64,000 bases of DNA from Thermoplasmata archaeon (lineage in GTDB: Archaea; Thermoplasmatota; Thermoplasmata; GCA-020350865). Below the pieces are notes generated by a model, which did no database searches, was not told the origin of the DNA, and saw nothing but the letters and a program-made list of their open reading frames with translations. Position 1 is the first letter of the stretch. Each line of letters begins with the position of its first letter. A program made the translations under genes and the position numbers. The stretch is taken from positions 2,297,406 to 2,361,405 of the forward strand of contig CP070751.1 of assembly GCA_020348445.1 (NCBI GenBank), in the 5' to 3' direction. Of this stretch, positions 58,783 through 64,000 are shown piece after piece.

Positions 58783-59336
58783 AAACTAGGAAAAAGGAAG
58801 ATGAAAACAAAACCAGAAAAGAGAATGAAGTGGAATTCGAAACCAAGATGTCAAGGGGCATATCCTGGTTTTACATCACAACCATGATACTCCTTGGTGT
58901 GTTGGGGGTAATTATTACTATTTTTACCCCTTTGAATACCATTGAAAAGATCCTATTGATTGGTCTTTTCGCCTGCATAGACCTTGTTCTCTACTACATG
59001 CTTGCAAGGGCAAAAAGGACATTGTATACTCTAAATCAACACGAAATTAAGATCTACGGGGCCATGGGAACAAAAACGATATCCTATGATCAGATAGAAT
59101 CCATTAAGGAAAGTGCGATACCGTGTGGACTTAGATTGTATGGGTCCTCCTTTTTGGGTGGTTGGTACTATCTTCCAGGCATTGGCAGAACCTGGGTGTC
59201 TATGACCAACTTTAAAGATGGAGTATTGATAACAGCGCAAGACAACAGGAAATATCTGATCACACCTAAAGAGCCACGAAGGTTCATCGAGATCATTGAA
59301 AACAAGATATCAGGAATGTCTTCTATGGAGGTGTAA
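58779..59336 (+). CDS. Membrane protein with PH-like domain
   Basis: 185 residues from ATG 58779. A basic/acidic N-terminus (KTRKKEDENKTRKENE) is followed by two helices (ISWFYITTMILLGVLGVIITIF, IEKILLIGLFACIDLVLYYML) and a beta-rich domain (TLYTLNQHEIKIYGAMGTKTISYDQIESIKESAIPCGLRLYGSSFLGGWYYLPGIG, MTNFKDGVLITAQDNRKYLITPKEPRRFIEIIE) that reads like the bacterial PH domain of DUF1648/PH-type transporter partners. The ABC ATPase gene starts four bases after its stop, so it belongs to the operon and probably assists the exporter at the membrane. Confidence 0.75.
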   Translation: MKTRKKEDENKTRKENEVEFETKMSRGISWFYITTMILLGVLGVIITIFTPLNTIEKILLIGLFACIDLVLYYMLARAKRTLYTLNQHEIKIYGAMGTKTISYDQIESIKESAIPCGLRLYGSSFLGGWYYLPGIGRTWVSMTNFKDGVLITAQDNRKYLITPKEPRRFIEIIENKISGMSSMEV

Positions 59337-59339
59337 AGC

Positions 59340-60347
59340 ATGGAAAAAACAAAGTCTATGAGATTACCCAGTGTAAGTGAAAAGGAGCCCAATTACAACA
59401 ACAGCTCCCTTGTCATCCTCGATAAAATATCCAAAAGCTACAGGGGATACAAGGTTTTGAACAGTGTATCCTTTCATATCGATAAAGGGGATGTTATGGG
59501 CTACATCGGCCCAAACGGAGCTGGAAAGACCACCACCATAAGGATACTTGTGGGCCTTCTAAGAAAATTTGAGGGGAGGCTTCAAATCAAGGGTATCCCG
59601 GTGCCAGCCAGGATTGAAGAGTTAAACGGTATGATAGGTTATCTCCCACAGCATGTCTCATTCCAGAGGTGGCGCACAGTGGATCACGCCCTAAAAACCT
59701 TTGGGCGACTCTCGGGTCTTGACGAAGACATTCTGGAAGAGCGTATCAGAAAGGTGTTAAATCAGGTGCATCTATCTGATGTCAGGCATAAAAAGATCGT
59801 GCATCTATCTGGGGGTATGATACAGATACTTGGGCTGGCCCAGGCCATCCTCCACAATCCCAAGTTTCTTGTTCTTGATGAACCAATGGCCGGTCTTGAC
59901 CCTGAGAACAGATACAAGGTCAAACAAATAATCAGAGAACTGAACAGAAACGGAACCACGGTTCTATTTTCCTCTCATATCCTAAGTGATGTTCAAGACA
60001 TTACAACAAAAATCGCTGTACTAAACAGGGGTCAGATAATGCATATAGGATCCATGGATACACTTAGAACCAAGTTACATTCAACAAATGATATTGATAT
60101 CGTATTGTCAGGTAAATTCAAACAAACACAGGACCTAACGAAGATCGCGGGTGTAAAAGGTGTAGAATATCCTCAACCTAACAAACTGCTGATCCACTTA
60201 GAAGATCAAGTCAACTTGGATGAGGTGAGCCGAGATATTCAACGCCTTCTCATGGCTGATGGTTATTCAATACGCAGTTTTACACCTTATGTCCCAAATC
60301 TCGAAGAACTTTATATTAGATTCATCAATGGGGGTGGAAATCAATGA
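59340..60347 (+). CDS. ABC transporter ATP-binding protein
   Basis: 335 residues. All nucleotide-binding motifs are present: Walker A GPNGAGKTTT, Q-loop in IGYLPQHVSF, signature LSGGMIQ, Walker B FLVLDEPMAGLD and the switch His in LFSSHIL. The type matches CcmA/NatA-like ATPases of ABC-2 exporters. A ~70-residue C-terminal extension (IVLSGKFKQTQDLTKIAG to YIRFING) is usual for the group. AGGTGTAAAGC precedes the ATG. It overlaps the permease gene by four bases and must work with it as a two-plus-two exporter; the substrate is unknown. Confidence 0.96.
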   Translation: MEKTKSMRLPSVSEKEPNYNNSSLVILDKISKSYRGYKVLNSVSFHIDKGDVMGYIGPNGAGKTTTIRILVGLLRKFEGRLQIKGIPVPARIEELNGMIGYLPQHVSFQRWRTVDHALKTFGRLSGLDEDILEERIRKVLNQVHLSDVRHKKIVHLSGGMIQILGLAQAILHNPKFLVLDEPMAGLDPENRYKVKQIIRELNRNGTTVLFSSHILSDVQDITTKIAVLNRGQIMHIGSMDTLRTKLHSTNDIDIVLSGKFKQTQDLTKIAGVKGVEYPQPNKLLIHLEDQVNLDEVSRDIQRLLMADGYSIRSFTPYVPNLEELYIRFINGGGNQ

Positions 60348-61084
60348 GCCTGAAGCTCCTTTTCAAGGACGAGTTAAAGGGATTCTACAAGTCCAACGTG
60401 ATGATGTTTCTCTGGATCGGATTACCTCTAGTGGTCATGTTATTTCATATTTTGACTCCCAACACCGGAGACATCCCCTTCTCCATCATGACGGCTTTGG
60501 TCGTATCCACCCTTGGCGGCACCCTGGCCGCAATCATGCTTGCGGTCTCAATAATCAATGAAAAGGAGGAACACGTCTACACCCTTTTCGTAGTAAGACC
60601 GATTAAAAGAAAGCATCTTTTACTTTCCAAGTTCCTTGCGGTCTACACATGCCTTGCCATTGCAACGGTTCTTGCCTTGATGCTAGGTCTGGCCCTGGAT
60701 TACTTCCTCGGAAGCCTGCCACCTGAAGGCCTGCTCAGCGACACACTTTTTGAATTTGCTCTGGCCTTGTCCATGATAGCGGTCTCAAGCGCAGTGGGTG
60801 TCTTTATAGGTGTAGTCTCCCCATCCGTGCTCGTGGGAGTTATACTGGTCATATATGTCGGCAACCAGCTTTCGGCCCTTCCTATGCTGTCTATTTCCAT
60901 GGAGCTCTCGATCTCTCCGTTATTACCCCAGGTACTTGGTTTCTTTGGGCTCTCGACTCCCTCGATGTTCTTGTGGGTCACCGAGATACCGGGTAGTATA
61001 CGATTCACTTTCTTTGTTGGAATGGTGCTTGTGGTGATTCTGCTTGCAGCCTCAATTGCCATCTTTCATAGAAAGGAACTGTGA
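60344..61084 (+). CDS. ABC-2 type transporter permease
   Basis: 246 residues with six predicted membrane segments: FLWIGLPLVVMLFHIL, MTALVVSTLGGTLAAIMLAVSI, FLAVYTCLAIATVLALMLGLAL, FALALSMIAVSSAVGVFIGVV, VLVGVILVIYVGNQL and FTFFVGMVLVVILLAASIAIF. The motif INEKEEHVYTLFVVRPIKRKHLLLSKFLAV is the cytoplasmic coupling region characteristic of ABC-2 permeases. Its ATG overlaps the ATPase stop (ATGA). A strong terminator follows 20 bases after the stop, so the operon ends here. Confidence 0.93.
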   Translation: MSLKLLFKDELKGFYKSNVMMFLWIGLPLVVMLFHILTPNTGDIPFSIMTALVVSTLGGTLAAIMLAVSIINEKEEHVYTLFVVRPIKRKHLLLSKFLAVYTCLAIATVLALMLGLALDYFLGSLPPEGLLSDTLFEFALALSMIAVSSAVGVFIGVVSPSVLVGVILVIYVGNQLSALPMLSISMELSISPLLPQVLGFFGLSTPSMFLWVTEIPGSIRFTFFVGMVLVVILLAASIAIFHRKEL

Positions 61085-61104
61085 GATCCCTCTTGTGGGT
61101 TCAT

Positions 61105-61161
61105 GGAGGCTATTCCGGAAACCTATCCATCCCCCTCCCTCAGGGTAGCCTCCTTTTTTTT
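61105..61161 (+). terminator. Terminator of the ABC operon
   Basis: GGAGGCTA (61105-61112) pairs perfectly with TAGCCTCC (61146-61153) across a 33-base loop and is followed by a run of eight T. Long T-runs are themselves terminators in archaea. Confidence 0.75.
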
Positions 61162-61174
61162 ATTTTCGAGATGT

Positions 61175-61345
61175 AACACTCATATCTCGTATACAATCTG
61201 CGGGTGTTAACGCTCGTATTTCGTATACGAAGTAACGCTCACAGTTCGTAAAGGATTTGGGGGTCAACGCTCATATTTCGTATACAATCTGCGGGAGTTA
61301 GCGCTCATATTTCGTATACGATCTATGAGAGTTGGGGAATCAGGA
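61175..61345 (+). repeat. Five-unit AACGCTC array B
   Basis: Units start at 61175, 61209, 61234, 61266 and 61300, with steps 34, 25, 32, 34 exactly as in array A. The core is AACGCTCATATTTCGTATAC; all units have TCGTA, where array A has TGGTA in four of five. Units 2 and 5 contain the palindromic TTCGTATACGA. It lies after the terminator without an adjoining GCGCGC repeat. Confidence 0.82.
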
Positions 61346-61709
61346 CTCACTGAGCGATTTTCGAGCACTGACCATCTTCATTTCAAATCCCAGATAAGGG
61401 GGATTTTTGGTAGAGCAAAGGGGGTATATGTGGTGGAAAGTAGGGAGCTTTTTACGATCCGCGTGAGATGAGGGTGGTTTTGGGGTCCAAAAAGGGGAGG
61501 AGACGGGTTTTCTTTTACCTATCTGGGGGGTTGGTAGCTTATGTTCAATTTATCCAAGGTCCGGGTCTTTATGACTTCGTAAGATACAAAGCCTTAAATA
61601 GTTGTCAAAGGGAAGTTCCAATATTCTTAATATTGTTCGAATCCTATTTTAATCCATACCAAAGAAGCTTTAACAAGCTATCTATGGGAAATGATAGTGA
61701 GGAAATAAT
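61346..61709 (+). other. Intergenic stretch without a convincing gene
   Basis: It contains TGACCATCTTCATTTCAAAT (61367), also found after repeat copy 5 at 44547, and CTTTTTACGATCCGCGTGAG (61449), matching the tail of the AACGCTC elements. A frame at 61468-61713 exists but is not supported. AGCTATCTATGG and AGTGAGGAAATAAT lead into the next gene. Confidence 0.5.
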
Positions 61710-63821
61710 ATGAACAAAAAAAACATATTTTTCGTGTGTGCTTTCACATTGATTGTTTTGGCTATTTTTATATTGCTGGAAAGTGATGATGTGAGAGCGG
61801 ATACTGACTGGCCCGAAGGACCGATTTCAAAAGATACTGTCTGGACCCAAAAGGACAGTCCGTATAATGTGGATGGATTGGTGACTGTTGAAAAGAATGT
61901 AAAGCTTACAGTGGAACCTGGAGTAGCGGTGCGTTTCAATTCCCAAAACGATATCAATTATGCAGACTACGGTATTGTCGTGCAAGGTGAGATGGACGCA
62001 AGCGGTGCTGCATTCACAAGACACCCTGACAATTCGTACGACGTAGCATGGGCCGGCATTACCTTCGAAGAATCAAAGAAAACCTCGGATGTGAACTTAT
62101 GCATAATTGAATATGCAGATTCCGGAGTGCACACATTAAAAGGCTCTTCGCTGGATTTTACTGACAGCGTAATCACTTGGGGAAAAAAGGGGATCTATGT
62201 GGAGGAATCATTCGGATTGGACCTCATTGGCCATGAGATCAGCCATGTCCAGCAAGGAATATATATTGTAGATTCCAATGATATTACAGTAAAGGACTCC
62301 ACTGTAAATGACTGCTTTGACGTTGGAATCCTGGTGGACTTGAGAACCAGCCAGTCTTACGACATCAACATACTCAACTGCGAAGTGAAGGCCAACGCGG
62401 TAACAGGTATAGAGCTTCGGTCCGTATACGATTCCGAGATATCGAACTGCGATATCAGCGAAAATATTGTCACAAACGTACTTTTGAACTCAAAAGGCAA
62501 GTTTACCTACACCCATGACGTGCTACTGTCCAATAACTTCATCAAATCATATGAAAGCACGTGGTACTTTACAAGCAACGGAATCGAGATATACGGAGGC
62601 TCGGATATTGAGGTTCTCCAATGCACAATCCTGGATAACAACATGTTCGGAATGTACGTATCCGATTGCGAGGTTACTGTATCGGAGTGCGAAATCGCAT
62701 ACAGCACCCACCACTACGGTCTTTTCTCCTGGAACACACAGCTGACCCTGAGAAACAACCACTTCCATGATAATTCCTACTCGGTATGGGCCGCAGGAGG
62801 AAGTGCAGTTTTCTCCTCGCATAATACTTTTAAATCGGATTTCACGGGAGTTACTGTCTACCACTCACGTTTATACATGGAGTTCGATACCTTAATCAAG
62901 ATACAACATGGTGTTTATGCTATGGAAGACTGCACTGCCAGGCTATTTGATTGTGATCTCAAAGGTTCAGAGATTTCGGGTATCGGCATCAGGTTATTCA
63001 ACGCAGAGAGCTTGCACATGACAGAATGCACAATATCCAGTTTCTTTTACGGTGTCCAGGCGGGAAATACCCCTGAGACCTTTATCAAGGACAATGTCTT
63101 TTTGCACAACCGCAACGTTGCAATCGCAGTGGGGACCAACTTCATGGATATAAGTGTTCACATCGAAAGCAATCTCGTGAACCAGGGTGGCGGCGGGATC
63201 TTCATAGGCGGTGGTTTGCGCGAAATCCATTGCAGAGGCGAGATCATAAAGGACAATATCTTCAACAACGTGGAATACGGAATATGGGTCAACCTTTGTG
63301 AAATCCCAATTGAGAATAACCAGGTGAACCACGCGTCAACGTACGGCATACATCTCAAGGTCTTCTCATCCCCCTTGATCAAGGAAAACACGGTGCGAAA
63401 CAGCAATATCGGGATCTTTGTTGAATGGTGGAGCGACCCGGAAATAAGGGAGAACACGGTGAAAAATTGCCTATGGGGAATCTATGTTACCTTTTATTCA
63501 GAGCCAACAATCATAGATAATGAAATCACAATAGGTGAGGTGGGGATTGCCTGCGATGTGCTCAGCTACATCGTGGTAAGAGAGAACTTCATAAGAGGAT
63601 TTCGGCAGTATGGGATAATAGTGTACTACGCTCATGCAGATATCTCAGATAATGTGGTGCGGGACTGCAGAGAAGGCATATACTTCTATTATTCAACCGG
63701 ATCCGTTACAGGAAATCTCATTACCCACACAGATTTTGGTGTAACTGTACATTCCTCCAAGGTGTCTGTCAAGGGTAATACTTTCCGCAAGAACAAGACC
63801 GACATAAGATATCTACCATGA
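61710..63821 (+). CDS. Secreted right-handed beta-helix protein without a known tail
   Basis: 703 residues from ATG 61710; GTGAGGAAATA upstream is a weak ribosome site. The signal peptide is FFVCAFTLIVLAIFILLES. After an opening found in many NosD/parallel-helix proteins (WPEGPISKDTVWTQKDSPYNVDGLVTVEKNVKLTVEPGVAVRF), the whole chain is beta-helix rungs (GIYVxxSxxxxIxxxxI, NSNIGIFVEWWSDPEIRENTVKN). It lacks the GWN, FIMAH, PKD or membrane tail of the other surface proteins and ends TFRKNKTDIRYLP. No lyase catalytic residues are obvious. It may bind or modify polysaccharides, or be attached by another partner. The divergent helix and different signal peptide suggest an origin separate from the island NosD genes. 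Confidence 0.82.
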   Translation: MNKKNIFFVCAFTLIVLAIFILLESDDVRADTDWPEGPISKDTVWTQKDSPYNVDGLVTVEKNVKLTVEPGVAVRFNSQNDINYADYGIVVQGEMDASGAAFTRHPDNSYDVAWAGITFEESKKTSDVNLCIIEYADSGVHTLKGSSLDFTDSVITWGKKGIYVEESFGLDLIGHEISHVQQGIYIVDSNDITVKDSTVNDCFDVGILVDLRTSQSYDINILNCEVKANAVTGIELRSVYDSEISNCDISENIVTNVLLNSKGKFTYTHDVLLSNNFIKSYESTWYFTSNGIEIYGGSDIEVLQCTILDNNMFGMYVSDCEVTVSECEIAYSTHHYGLFSWNTQLTLRNNHFHDNSYSVWAAGGSAVFSSHNTFKSDFTGVTVYHSRLYMEFDTLIKIQHGVYAMEDCTARLFDCDLKGSEISGIGIRLFNAESLHMTECTISSFFYGVQAGNTPETFIKDNVFLHNRNVAIAVGTNFMDISVHIESNLVNQGGGGIFIGGGLREIHCRGEIIKDNIFNNVEYGIWVNLCEIPIENNQVNHASTYGIHLKVFSSPLIKENTVRNSNIGIFVEWWSDPEIRENTVKNCLWGIYVTFYSEPTIIDNEITIGEVGIACDVLSYIVVRENFIRGFRQYGIIVYYAHADISDNVVRDCREGIYFYYSTGSVTGNLITHTDFGVTVHSSKVSVKGNTFRKNKTDIRYLP

Positions 63822-64000
63822 AGTACAAGAACGTGTGATTAAGATAACCCCCTGATGCCTCAGGATACATACTACAAACCCCCGCCTCGTGGGCCATGAA
63901 TGTGTAAAGTAAACAGACATCGGTAACATTCTTTTTCATTTTAACCCGTTAGGGTCTGAGGAATCGGGATGGGATGCTTAGACCCCGAAACGAGGCGATT
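63822..64000. other. Terminal intergenic segment, no gene seen
   Basis: 179 bases to the window edge. A 6-bp inverted repeat GGGTCT/AGACCC (about 63954-63986) is present without a T-run; nothing else can be supported. Confidence 0.4.

Noticed and set aside
61468..61713. 81-residue frame before the last beta-helix gene
   Set aside because: It begins inside the tail of the AACGCTC element, ends in the ribosome-site region of the next gene and lacks any domain pattern.
63954..63986. Rho-independent-type terminator after the last gene
   Set aside because: The inverted repeat GGGTCT/AGACCC has no following T-run and lies 130 bases from the stop codon.

Overview
The window looks archaeal, most plausibly an uncultured Thermoplasmatota lineage (the MBG-D/Thermoprofundales type fits best, but this is inference from content, not phylogeny). 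The support is: archaeal TATA-like boxes (for example AATATATTTATAG) about 25-40 bases before many starts; frequent GTG and TTG starts; a large set of secreted, Asn/Gly-rich proteins built from parallel beta-helices, SBBP propellers, LamG, PKD and FG-GAP modules; and gingipain-like (C25) proteases of the kind reported for sediment MBG-D archaea. No rRNA, tRNA or CRISPR array is visible, and there are almost no central housekeeping genes.

Layout. 1-6520 (minus) is one giant, partial beta-helix/LamG surface protein. 6858-12404 holds two duplicated SBBP-propeller surface proteins, followed by an MscS channel, a small unknown protein, a cold-shock protein and small regulatory or membrane proteins (to 16.3 kb). 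16.7-34.6 kb is an extracellular hydrolysis region: two C25 proteases, a double metallophosphatase fused to a Spherulin-4-like domain, a serine hydrolase directly behind it, a LamG/FIMAH protein, and between them DnaJ-like, DUF3754-like and CDGSH proteins. 34.7-40.8 kb (minus) has a truncated PAS/GAF sensor, a 1046-residue FG-GAP/thrombospondin-3 membrane-anchored protein and an M28 peptidase.

42.8-56.8 kb is an accessory island. A roughly 80-90 bp G-rich repeat beginning GGGCGCGCAAA recurs at least ten times here (and three or more times outside), always on the plus strand whichever way the genes point. Successive copies bracket single modules: a MaoC hydratase, VapBC, a DUF4258-like toxin with a zinc-ribbon/AbrB antitoxin, a BrnT-like toxin with a second zinc-ribbon/AbrB antitoxin, a small-regulator/NYN/cold-shock block, a Fic/Doc-like protein, HicBA, and two NosD-type surface proteins. 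This resembles an integron-like cassette array, but no integrase and no canonical attC site are visible. A second repeat system, five-unit arrays of AACGCTC...TTCGTATAC, sits at 46.4 kb and 61.2 kb with identical unit spacing and a concerted base change. 57-61 kb carries a winged-helix protein, a membrane protein and a compact ABC-transporter operon with a terminator; the window ends with another beta-helix protein.

The surface proteins are tied together by shared tails. Six of them, with otherwise unrelated N-terminal parts, carry the same ~160-residue domain made of two half-repeats (GWNLISIP... and GWNxVGYP...GRGYYIHA), here called the GWN tail; two others share a FIMAH tail and a conserved 250-bp leader. 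The likely biology is a heterotroph that displays proteases, phosphatases, esterases and carbohydrate-binding proteins on its surface through a few interchangeable tails, with a defence/toxin-antitoxin island shuffled by repeats.
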